The position numbers and the translations under genes are program-made. The notes beneath the pieces are model-generated. The model was not told where the DNA came from. It was given only the letters and a program-made list of their open reading frames with translations, and made no database searches. 64,000 nucleotides of DNA from Candidatus Poribacteria bacterium (GTDB lineage: Bacteria > Poribacteria > WGA-4E > WGA-3G): assembly GCA_958295945.1 (NCBI GenBank), contig OY282386.1:2970204-3034203 (forward strand), in the 5' to 3' direction. Within the stretch, counting starts at the first letter, position 1. The number at the start of each line of letters is the position of its first letter. Positions 18,443 through 26,561 of the stretch are shown piece by piece.

Positions 18443-20059
18443 TTATTTTTCTTTATTGATTTCTTGAAGCAGTTGTTCCACATTGGCTTTGAGATCTTTA
18501 TTACCTTGCCGTTTCGCGAGGTCCAAAGCAATCTGGGTATCTGATTCTGCTTCCTCACATCTACCAAGGGCATACTTGGCAGCAGCGCGATTATAGTAAG
18601 CATCAGCATGATTTGGATTTACACGTATAACTTCGTTAAAATCTATGATGGCAGCATTGCACCGTTTAAGAATGCCCTTCGCAGCTCCACGAATATTGTA
18701 AGCATCAGTATAATCTGAGTTTAAGCGTATAGCCTCATTAAAGTCAGCAATTGCAGCTTCATGTTGATCAAATAACATTCTTGTAGTACCACGACAGTAG
18801 TGAGTCTCAGCAAGATTTGGATTGAGTCTAATAGCTTTTTCATGATCAGACATGGCTTCTTTATATTTGCCAAGTTTAGCGTTTGCATTACCTCGATTTG
18901 TGTAAGCCCTAACTAAGTCTGGTGAGTCTGGATTTAGATTGATTGCTGCATCATAGTCCGAAATGGCAGACTCAAATCGATCAAGTTCTGTCTTTGCTGC
19001 ACCTCTATTGATATATACTTCAGCATCGTTCTTTTTACCCCTAAATGCTACATCATAGTCCGAAATGGCAGACTCAAATCGCCCTATTTTACTTTTTGCA
19101 TTTCCGCGATTGTAATATGCATCAGCATAGTCAGGATCAAGTCTAATAGCTTCATCAAAATCTTTTATCGCCTCTTCAGGTTGTCCTAGTTTGGTTTTGA
19201 TAATACCTCTATTGGAATATGCCAATGCAAAATCTGATTTTAAAATGATTGCTTTGTCATGGTATCTAATGGCCCCCTCAAGTTGACCTAATTTTTGCAT
19301 CGCTACGCCACGATTTGTATAGGGAACTGCCAAATCCGGATTCAGTGAAATAGACATATCAAAGTCTTCAATAGCATCTTCATATTGTCCTAGTTCATTT
19401 TTTGCTGAGCCACGATTACTGAATGCTTCTGCATATTCTGGTTTCATGTGAATTGCTTTGTCAAAGGCAGAAAGTGCTTCCTTTTCTTCGTGTTGCTCAG
19501 AGAACAGATAGCCAACAGAAAACCAGGCACGGGCGGCAAGGTCGTTGTCATCTCCTTCCGCGTAATTAGCAATGTCCTGCCATTTTTGGCAAGCTTCATT
19601 AATTTTCTTGTCCGCCTGCAATCTATAAGCATGAGCTATTGCTTTATCCGCAAAAGAAGACCTACTATTTCGCTCAACATACCGGACGACGTTCTCAACT
19701 CGCGAAGATTCTTGGGATTGTTCATCTTTAAGAAACTTATTAATGTCTTCACTGGTTGCCAGTAATATTTGAATTGATGGTTGTTTACGATGGATTAAGA
19801 AACGAAAGCCTGCGAAAATAGCAACTACGAGTGCTGTAATACCACCCACGAACCCGCCGATACTACCAAGGTCTCCTAGACTTATACCGCTTCCAAATAA
19901 ACCTATTCCCTTTGCTGTATCACTTGATAATTCATCTATATCAACTCCGTCGTCTTCGGTTGTTTGTGCTAACAGACCCACCATGCCCGTTATGAAAATC
20001 AGGGCAAAGATTATTACTGATACCATAAAACGCTGCCAAATTTTAAGGGACTGAATCAT
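18443..20059 (-). CDS. membrane-anchored TPR repeat protein
   Basis: This 538-residue protein has two N-terminal hydrophobic segments (VSVIIFALIFITGMVGLL near 14-31 and GGFVGGITALVVAIFAGF near 68-85). About ten TPR units follow, of the AYxNRGxAKxxLGxxExAIxDFDxAIxLNP type. TPR arrays hold partner proteins, so this is a scaffold anchored in the inner membrane with its repeats probably in the cytoplasm. It sits between a second membrane TPR gene (67 bp upstream) and the DUF4268 gene (15 bp downstream) in one orientation, suggesting a three-gene unit. Confidence 0.85.
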   Translation of the reverse strand: MIQSLKIWQRFMVSVIIFALIFITGMVGLLAQTTEDDGVDIDELSSDTAKGIGLFGSGISLGDLGSIGGFVGGITALVVAIFAGFRFLIHRKQPSIQILLATSEDINKFLKDEQSQESSRVENVVRYVERNSRSSFADKAIAHAYRLQADKKINEACQKWQDIANYAEGDDNDLAARAWFSVGYLFSEQHEEKEALSAFDKAIHMKPEYAEAFSNRGSAKNELGQYEDAIEDFDMSISLNPDLAVPYTNRGVAMQKLGQLEGAIRYHDKAIILKSDFALAYSNRGIIKTKLGQPEEAIKDFDEAIRLDPDYADAYYNRGNAKSKIGRFESAISDYDVAFRGKKNDAEVYINRGAAKTELDRFESAISDYDAAINLNPDSPDLVRAYTNRGNANAKLGKYKEAMSDHEKAIRLNPNLAETHYCRGTTRMLFDQHEAAIADFNEAIRLNSDYTDAYNIRGAAKGILKRCNAAIIDFNEVIRVNPNHADAYYNRAAAKYALGRCEEAESDTQIALDLAKRQGNKDLKANVEQLLQEINKEK

Positions 20060-20125
20060 AGTTCGACCTCATACTCAAAATATCATCATCTTTTTATCTT
20101 GCCTAAAACTCTCTCCTCCAAACCC

Positions 20126-21271
20126 TTACTCACCAGCCTCCCCACCCTCCTTCAACTCCTTAGTCAAATCCAAAGCCTTATCCATATCCTTCTTCCATCC
20201 ATCCATATCCCCAAGTGCACGCTTCGCAGCCCCACGATTAATATATGCATCAACATATTTCGGATCAAGTCTGATAGCCTCATCATGGTCAGCAACTGCC
20301 TCCTGATGCCGTCCAAGTGCCCCCTTCGACACCCCACGATGTGTCCATGCAACTGGAGAATTCGTATCCAATCGGATTGCCTCATCAAAGTCAGATATCG
20401 CCGCCTCATGCTGATTTAGAGAACGATTCGCAGTCCCACGATTGATATATGCCTCAACAAAATTCGGATTCAGTCGGATCGCTTCACTGTGGTCAGCAAT
20501 AGCCTCCTCAAGATTACCAAGTGAACTTTTCACTACCCCACGACTGGTATATGCATCCGCGAAAGTCGGCATCAATTCAATTGACTGATCATAAGCAGAA
20601 ACAGCCTGATCATTCTCATTTAGTTGTATATGGAGAAAACCTATTGAAAAGAACGCACGAGCAACCAACTCATTATTAACACCTTGTGCTGTGTTCGCAA
20701 TAGAACGCCATTTCTCAATAGCATCTGTGAGTTGACCTTCCTTCTGAAGTCTATACGCTTCAATGATTGCCTTGTCCTCAAAAGAAATTGCTGGATTATT
20801 TAATATATCTTCTATCGTTGATTGAAGAATGGCTATTTTATTAGGATTCGTGAAATCTTTACTTGTCAATTTAGCTACAATACCTTTGACTTTAGTATGA
20901 TGTTCCTTGATTTCCTTGAGATATTTACCCGCTTCAGATGCTTTTGTTGCAGCGTCCGAGGAATGTTGTTCTGCTGCTTTCACATGGATTAACATTTGTT
21001 CCTGTAAATCCCAAAACCGATCATAAATAACATACGCAGCAATCCCTGTTACAATCGGAATGAGTATAGTGAAAAATAGTAACACTATACAAATAAACGC
21101 CAACCATCTGTTGATAGATTTCGACCGAGAATCCAAATATTCACTCCGTAAATCATTAAATCGTTGCTGTATTGATGCATATACATCTTGCTTTTCATCC
21201 GTCTCGTTTGACTCTTGCTCAATTTGGTGTTCAGTTTCTTCACCTGACTCATCAGATGTATTATCTTTCAT
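20126..21271 (-). CDS. membrane-anchored TPR repeat protein
   Basis: This 381-residue protein has an acidic N-terminal tail (DESGEETEHQIEQE), one strong hydrophobic segment (WLAFICIVLLFFTILIPIVT near 49-68) and a helical linker. About five TPR units follow, such as AYTSRGVVKSSLGNLEEAIA and AYINRGAAKRALGDMDGW. It is a diverged relative of the TPR gene just downstream and likely its co-transcribed partner. AAAGGTGG precedes the ATG. Confidence 0.84.
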   Translation of the reverse strand: MKDNTSDESGEETEHQIEQESNETDEKQDVYASIQQRFNDLRSEYLDSRSKSINRWLAFICIVLLFFTILIPIVTGIAAYVIYDRFWDLQEQMLIHVKAAEQHSSDAATKASEAGKYLKEIKEHHTKVKGIVAKLTSKDFTNPNKIAILQSTIEDILNNPAISFEDKAIIEAYRLQKEGQLTDAIEKWRSIANTAQGVNNELVARAFFSIGFLHIQLNENDQAVSAYDQSIELMPTFADAYTSRGVVKSSLGNLEEAIADHSEAIRLNPNFVEAYINRGTANRSLNQHEAAISDFDEAIRLDTNSPVAWTHRGVSKGALGRHQEAVADHDEAIRLDPKYVDAYINRGAAKRALGDMDGWKKDMDKALDLTKELKEGGEAGE

Positions 21272-21457
21272 TATTCACCACCTTTCTCTATATGAATTGT
21301 TTTGTTTTAAGGTATAGTTAATTGTTGCAATATTAATTGATGGACTGTTTTACGGAATGTAAATCTACGGATGTAGATGACTATAAGATGATTTCCCAAA
21401 TATAACATTTGGATTCTAACACATCCGTATGTTTAGGTCAAATTTATTATCCATAAA

Positions 21458-21480
21458 GGGTGTGTAAAGTTCTTGGCACA
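21458..21480. repeat. solo end of the GGTGTGTAAAG element
   Basis: GGGTGTGTAAAGTTCTTGG, followed by CACA, matches the terminal repeat of the elements at 32856-33010 and 54745-54919. No second end is found nearby, so this is probably a decayed copy. A weaker match (GGGGTGTGTAAATGTTTG) lies near 26502. Confidence 0.5.
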
Positions 21481-21536
21481 CATTAGACATTATATATATT
21501 TAACTGATATTTATCAAAAAATGTCCTAAATCAATC

Positions 21537-21696
21537 AGAGGTATTCAATTGTCGAGTTTTCTTATCCTAAAGTGAAATAAAACATTTCCAAAGGATAAAA
21601 TAGGTGCGTGAATTGCGCGAGGACGACTGATTTTGTTGTTAAATCGGGGTTGGAAACTCCTCCCACGATAGAGAGTATTGACAATTGAATGCCTCT
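21537..21696. mobile_element. 160-bp element with 17-bp terminal inverted repeats
   Basis: AGAGGTATTCAATTGTC at 21537-21553 and GACAATTGAATGCCTCT at 21680-21696 are inverted repeats with one mismatch. Inside are a degenerate copy of the GCGCAA..TTGCGC palindrome (about 21603-21627) and a GGGGTTGGAAACTCC motif. No coding frame is present, so it looks like a MITE. It lies in the 507-bp gap before the glycosyltransferase operon. Confidence 0.6.
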
Positions 21697-21714
21697 GACG
21701 CACACCTGTTAGAT

Positions 21715-21743
21715 TTGCCTTTCAATTCTCCTTGTGCTATAAT
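21715..21743 (+). promoter_or_regulatory. candidate promoter of the glycosyltransferase operon
   Basis: TTGCCT at 21715-21720 and a perfect TATAAT at 21738-21743 are separated by 17 nt. They lie 36 bp before the ATG of the first glycosyltransferase gene. Confidence 0.6.
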
Positions 21744-21778
21744 TATTTAGCATTCACCTTACTTTCAAGGAAAACGGT

Positions 21779-22843
21779 ATGCAAAATCGGAATTCAACAG
21801 ATGGAGAGATACTCCCAAACATTGACAAAATCCTAATTATTCGTACAGATGGTATAGGCGACTTGCTGAATTCAACCCCGGCGATAGCATTACTACGACA
21901 GAACTATCCATCTGCAGAAATCACGGTCTTGGCACGTCCACTTAATGCTGATGTGCTAATCGGGAATCCTGATGTTGATAAAGTGCTTGTGTTAGACCGA
22001 CAAGGGGAACATCGTCAAGTAACTGCGCAGTTGAAATTCTATCAATCTTTGCGTAATGAACAGTTTCATCTCGTTGTTGCGATGCAGACTGCTACCTTAT
22101 CACATCTCATTGCTTTTCTCTCTGGAGCGTCCTATCGCTTAGGTCGCTATCAAAAAAGGTTCAGATCAACGTTAACGCATGCATGGAAGGGAAAATATCG
22201 AAAAGGTGAAACTCACGAGGTTGATAGGAACTTAGCATTAGTCAAGTTGGTTTGTAAGGGTGAAGGCACACGAAAATTGGTTTTCAATCTGTTACCCGAT
22301 GAAACTATGCATGCTGAATCGGAGCTTGTATCTTTGGAAGTTGGGAGTGATGCTTTTCTTATTGGGATTCATCCGGGTGGAAGTTCTTTTGATAAACGGT
22401 GGCCAGAAAAACAGTATGCTGAACTTGCTGACAAACTCGTACGGCAATATAATGCAACGACACTTCTTTTGCACGGTCCGAATGAAAAAAAATTGGCATA
22501 TAATATACAGAAGTCAATGCATTCTAATGCTATCATTTATGCGCCAAAATCAATCAGAGAATTGGCTGCTCTATTATCTTGTTGTAATATGGTCGTATGC
22601 AATGACTCGGGTCCTATGCATCTCGCTGCGGCATTGGAAGTACCAACGGTAGCCATTTTCGGTCCGACGGATCATGTTGCGTGGAGACCGATGAATGAGA
22701 ATGCATCTGTCGTACGAATGGATATGCCGTGCTGGCCTTGCAGTGCACACAAATGCAAGATCGGATGGGAATGCACTAAGAAATTGCCGGTTGAAATGGT
22801 TTTGAATACTGCAATGACGACTTTAGACATGAGGAGAAAATGA
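21779..22843 (+). CDS. glycosyltransferase family 9 (heptosyltransferase-like)
   Basis: This 354-residue protein has the GT9 pattern: ILIIRTDGIGDLLNSTPAI at the N-terminus and, in the C-terminal nucleotide-sugar domain, IGIHPGGSSFDKRWP, LLHGPNEKK and CNDSGPMHLAAALEVPTVAIFG. GT9 enzymes add heptose or related sugars to lipopolysaccharide cores at the inner face of the membrane. It is the first gene of a three-gene operon with 4-bp ATGA overlaps. The acceptor and donor sugar are unknown. Confidence 0.92.
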   Translation: MQNRNSTDGEILPNIDKILIIRTDGIGDLLNSTPAIALLRQNYPSAEITVLARPLNADVLIGNPDVDKVLVLDRQGEHRQVTAQLKFYQSLRNEQFHLVVAMQTATLSHLIAFLSGASYRLGRYQKRFRSTLTHAWKGKYRKGETHEVDRNLALVKLVCKGEGTRKLVFNLLPDETMHAESELVSLEVGSDAFLIGIHPGGSSFDKRWPEKQYAELADKLVRQYNATTLLLHGPNEKKLAYNIQKSMHSNAIIYAPKSIRELAALLSCCNMVVCNDSGPMHLAAALEVPTVAIFGPTDHVAWRPMNENASVVRMDMPCWPCSAHKCKIGWECTKKLPVEMVLNTAMTTLDMRRK

Positions 22844-24087
22844 AAATAGCGATAGCTGCTTGGGGAACAACAGGGGATGTCTACCCTCTCTTAGCACTCT
22901 CTGAACGATTGCTAAACAATGGACATCAGGTGTGTGTGTGTGCCCCATCTATCTATAGAGACAGGATTGTTGAGATTGGTGCGGAATTCTACGAAGTTGG
23001 CGGCAGTTTTGATTTTGCTGAATTCCATCAGACGATGGACACAATGATAGCAATGCGTGACCCGATGGCTCCATTGTTGCTAATTGCCAAGGAAGGTGTT
23101 CTAAAACGTGGAGAAAAGTGGTATAACGATTGTCTTGCAGCTATGAAAGGTTATGATTTAGTTATATGTCATTCCATTGACATTCCTGCTCAGGAAGCTG
23201 CCATCCGAAATAATTTGCCGTGGATAACAGTAACGTACTGCCCTGGCTTCATAAAAGCATCTGACCATGCTCCATATCCATTTCCAAATTGGGGTCGGAT
23301 GTTCAACGTATTCGTATGGAAGTTAGTAAGGTTGCGGCTCAAGAATTCTGTTGATCCGCTTTTCAATCAGTTTATCGTCTCTATCGGTGGGAAACCGAGG
23401 GCTTTTATGTCTTCTGACGAGATGTATTCCCCGTATCTGAATCTGCTAGCAGCCTCTCCTTCTCTTTGTTCAGCAATAAGATTTAAACCGAACCACAAAT
23501 GGACAGGTGTTTGGCATCTTGGACAACCGGATTACGAACCACCATCTGAACTCAAAGATTTTCTTTCGGACGGTGCTCCACCCATCGTGATTTCGTTTGG
23601 ATCAATGGGAGGCAGTGATGGGAAAGAGACAACGGAGATATTGGTTGATGCTGTCAAAATCATAAATCAACGTGCTATTATCCAAGCGGGTTGGGGATTG
23701 TTAGGTACACAGGATGTTAATCCGAATATCTACTGTGCAGAATATATTCCGCATCAATGGTTGTTTCCACAAGCGCGTTGTGTAGTGCATCATGGGGGTG
23801 CGGGGACAACGGCTTCAGTTTGTCGTGCGAAAGTGCCATCAGTCGTTGTGCCACACATCGTTGATCAATTCTATTGGGGAAAGTTGCTTTATGAGTTAGG
23901 GATTGCCCCGAAAAGTCTGCCTCGACGTGAACTCACTGCGAAACGGCTTGCACAACGGATTGAACAGGTTTTAGAGACACCTACCATGACTGAGCGTGCA
24001 GAGTCCTTAGGCACACAGATGGAATCTGAAGATGGTTTGACTACTGCTGTTGACCTGATTGAATCTTTTCATATTTCTGAGAAATGA
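22840..24087 (+). CDS. glycosyltransferase of the GT1/MGT type
   Basis: This 415-residue protein starts MKIAIAAWGTTGDVYPLLAL, the typical N-terminus of sterol and macrolide type UDP-glycosyltransferases. The C-terminal domain has PPIVISFGSMGG, AEYIPHQWLFPQARCVVHHG and GAGTTASVCRAKVPSVVVPH, with the HHGGAGTT nucleotide-binding signature. It overlaps both neighbours by 4 bp, so all three genes are translated together. It may glycosylate a lipid or small molecule within the same surface-glycan route. Confidence 0.9.
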   Translation: MKIAIAAWGTTGDVYPLLALSERLLNNGHQVCVCAPSIYRDRIVEIGAEFYEVGGSFDFAEFHQTMDTMIAMRDPMAPLLLIAKEGVLKRGEKWYNDCLAAMKGYDLVICHSIDIPAQEAAIRNNLPWITVTYCPGFIKASDHAPYPFPNWGRMFNVFVWKLVRLRLKNSVDPLFNQFIVSIGGKPRAFMSSDEMYSPYLNLLAASPSLCSAIRFKPNHKWTGVWHLGQPDYEPPSELKDFLSDGAPPIVISFGSMGGSDGKETTEILVDAVKIINQRAIIQAGWGLLGTQDVNPNIYCAEYIPHQWLFPQARCVVHHGGAGTTASVCRAKVPSVVVPHIVDQFYWGKLLYELGIAPKSLPRRELTAKRLAQRIEQVLETPTMTERAESLGTQMESEDGLTTAVDLIESFHISEK

Positions 24088-25043
24088 AAAAAATCCTAGT
24101 ATTCAGCTTCAGTTTTATCGGTGATGCGGTGCTATCTACTGCTGTTATCCAACCACTCCAATCTCATTTCCCTGATGCTCATCTTACCTTTCTTGTCGGA
24201 CCAAGTGCGTGCAACCTTCTTGCTAATGACCCACAAATTGATGCAACTCTTGTTTATGATAATCGGGGTGAACATAGAGGATTGAGAGGGCGATTGAAAC
24301 TGATAAATACGTTGCGCAGTGAACATTATGACCTTGTTGTGAATTTACGAGATAGTTTTGTTGCTCGTTGTATTGGTGCGGAACATTGGGGTTTGGTGCG
24401 CGGAGATAGGGAACGGCATGCTGTTGTCCGTTACTTGGAAGTGCTGTGCAAGCGAGGTGTGGATATAACGGATGCTAATCCTTGCTTACAATTGACTGAA
24501 ACAGAGCAATCGGCTGCATTTCATTTTTTTACGGATTCAGGAGTTAATTCGGAAAAGACAATAATAGGTATTCATCCGGGTGGAAACTGGATTTACAAGT
24601 TGTGGCATGCTGAGAAATTTGCACAACTCGCGAATGCTTTGGTAAATAAAAAAAACGCTACGATTTTGCTATTTAGCGGTCCCAATGAACGGGAACGACA
24701 AACTCAGGTTGCAGGTATGATGGATACAGCACCAATCCTTGTTGAAACAGAAAACTTACGAGAGGTCGCTGCATTGATTGCAGCCTGCGATGTCTACATT
24801 GGGAATGATACGGGGCCGATGCACATTGCTGCTGCTGTTGGGACTGCTGTTGTCGCATTATTCGGATCTACGCATCACATCCGAAGTGGTCCCTATGGTG
24901 AGCAGCACACAGTTGTGCAGAGTGGAATTGACTTGGGATGTAATCCGTGCCACCCTGGTCGTAATCCGGGTGGGTGTGGTGCAGGGAGTTGTGCGGTGAT
25001 TGATGGGATTTCGGTGGAACAGGTGCTCAAGTTGCTTCTCTAA
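24084..25043 (+). CDS. glycosyltransferase family 9 (heptosyltransferase-like)
   Basis: This 319-residue protein has MKKILVFSFSFIGDAVLSTA, IIGIHPGGNWIYKLWH and YIGNDTGPMHIAAAVGTAVV, plus a Cys-rich end (CNPCHPGRNPGGCGAGSC) common in ADP-heptose:LPS heptosyltransferases. It is a paralogue of the first gene of the operon. Together with the GT1-type gene it likely builds part of an outer-membrane glycan. Confidence 0.92.
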   Translation: MKKILVFSFSFIGDAVLSTAVIQPLQSHFPDAHLTFLVGPSACNLLANDPQIDATLVYDNRGEHRGLRGRLKLINTLRSEHYDLVVNLRDSFVARCIGAEHWGLVRGDRERHAVVRYLEVLCKRGVDITDANPCLQLTETEQSAAFHFFTDSGVNSEKTIIGIHPGGNWIYKLWHAEKFAQLANALVNKKNATILLFSGPNERERQTQVAGMMDTAPILVETENLREVAALIAACDVYIGNDTGPMHIAAAVGTAVVALFGSTHHIRSGPYGEQHTVVQSGIDLGCNPCHPGRNPGGCGAGSCAVIDGISVEQVLKLLL

Positions 25044-25142
25044 CCATTGAGACATTTTCAATCATTTTCAGCAATGTGGTTCTCCTGTAATTTGATAACT
25101 GCAATAGTTATTCTAATGCCTCTGTATATCAGTGATAGATGA

Positions 25143-26030
25143 TTAAAAAGGTGACAATATTTTTAATAGATCATAAAGAGAATTTCCAAAAACTCCAATA
25201 AGTCCGCCTCCGACCAGGGACAACAAGATATATCTATGCTTTCGAGCAGCATCCTTTGAACCTCTGTACTCAACAATCGGGAAAACCCATCTGGCATAGT
25301 GAAACAGTAATTTGAACACATGTAGCATTAAAAAGAATAAGAAAACATAAGCACTATTTTGAACAAATACAGAAAAATCGCCAAACACACTGTCTATCAC
25401 TCCTGATGACTTGTATGCCATCCAAAAAGCGAATGGAATGCCGACGAGAAAAAGAAGTAAATCATACACGCTATGTCTATGAAGAAGGCGACGGTGGGTT
25501 TTTCTTTCCTCGATGAAATCCGTAACTTTCCGATATACTCCACTAACCCAATCAGAATTCAGTCCGGTAACAAGGATGTTGCTTGCATTCGGTGTAGATA
25601 TAGAGGGCGACAATGATAAATTGAAAAGCGCAGGTTTGGTGAAATCTAACAGCAATTCAAAACGGTTCCTCGGTAACCAATTGTACAAATTTCTTAGATC
25701 CAATTCACTGTCAATGTAAAGACTCTTAACTTTATCAGGAAAACGCGGGGAGTTAAACACGGATGGAATTGTGCCATAAACCGTTTCATCATCTGCTCCA
25801 CGTACAGTCACCTTTAATTCAAAACTAGATCTTAATAATGCTTTATCTGCGTAAATTTGCTCTGGGGATCGGTCTATAGGAGCGTAATTGGTTATTTCCT
25901 CTTCCGCGGCTGCATGACTTGACTCTTGCAAAATTTCACAAAGCGTTTTTAAATCCTCTTTAGAAAAAGTGCATGCCGTAATCTGCTGTGATAATTCTGT
26001 TGTCAAGATTGCTCGGTTTTGTTGTTCCAT
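25143..26030 (-). CDS. hypothetical membrane protein
   Basis: This 295-residue protein has a soluble N-terminal part of about 185 residues (EDLKTLCEILQ, VTVRGADDETVYGTIPSVF). Three hydrophobic segments follow: VYDLLLFLVGIPFAFWM, YVFLFFLMLHVFKLLF and YILLSLVGGGLIGVFGNSLY. No family is recognised. The segment before the first membrane span is very basic (RKTHRRLLHRHS), which suggests a cytoplasmic N-terminus. Confidence 0.65.
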   Translation of the reverse strand: MEQQNRAILTTELSQQITACTFSKEDLKTLCEILQESSHAAAEEEITNYAPIDRSPEQIYADKALLRSSFELKVTVRGADDETVYGTIPSVFNSPRFPDKVKSLYIDSELDLRNLYNWLPRNRFELLLDFTKPALFNLSLSPSISTPNASNILVTGLNSDWVSGVYRKVTDFIEERKTHRRLLHRHSVYDLLLFLVGIPFAFWMAYKSSGVIDSVFGDFSVFVQNSAYVFLFFLMLHVFKLLFHYARWVFPIVEYRGSKDAARKHRYILLSLVGGGLIGVFGNSLYDLLKILSPF

Positions 26031-26095
26031 TTCAAATCCTTACGTATTTCGCATGGAAAAGGGCTGCTAAGAATGCTAACGTTTTTGGCATTTGT

Positions 26096-26347
26096 CTACA
26101 GAGAAAGTGTGTTAGGGAGGTGTTCACGTTCAAGTTTGACTCGGTGAAAATCAAATTCAACAAGCCTGATAACCCCGGGCTCCTTGTCGTATACGACACC
26201 GATGGATGCAATTGTCTCGCCGGTTCCCGCAGGATTCTCAAATTCAACAATATCACGGATTTTGCCGGGATTCCCATCTACAATAATCCTCTCACCAACT
26301 TTCCAATCTTTTACGCGTTGAAAAGGGATGTACTTTACATCGGCCAT
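26096..26347 (-). CDS. small hypothetical beta-rich protein
   Basis: This 83-residue protein (MADVKYIPFQRVKDW) has AAGGAG about 9 nt before the ATG at 26347. The pattern of short beta strands around KVGERIIVDGNPGKIRDIV and a later VVYDKEPGVIRLVEFD suggests a compact beta barrel such as an SH3-like fold. No known family was recognised, and no operon partner is evident. Confidence 0.6.
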   Translation of the reverse strand: MADVKYIPFQRVKDWKVGERIIVDGNPGKIRDIVEFENPAGTGETIASIGVVYDKEPGVIRLVEFDFHRVKLEREHLPNTLSL

Positions 26348-26561
26348 AGTTTAAACTCCTTCTTGCACATGTAAAAGGTGTGTGTCTTCATGAAAGCAAT
26401 TTACAAGGATTAAATGTTTTCATTCACACACATTCATGGGTCTTATTTTTCTATTAGTATATCACAAAAATGCAGTAAAGTCAATTTGTAACAAAAATCG
26501 AGGGGTGTGTAAATGTTTGTCAGATTAAGTTTGCCCATTGTTTCAAATATGATATTCTATA

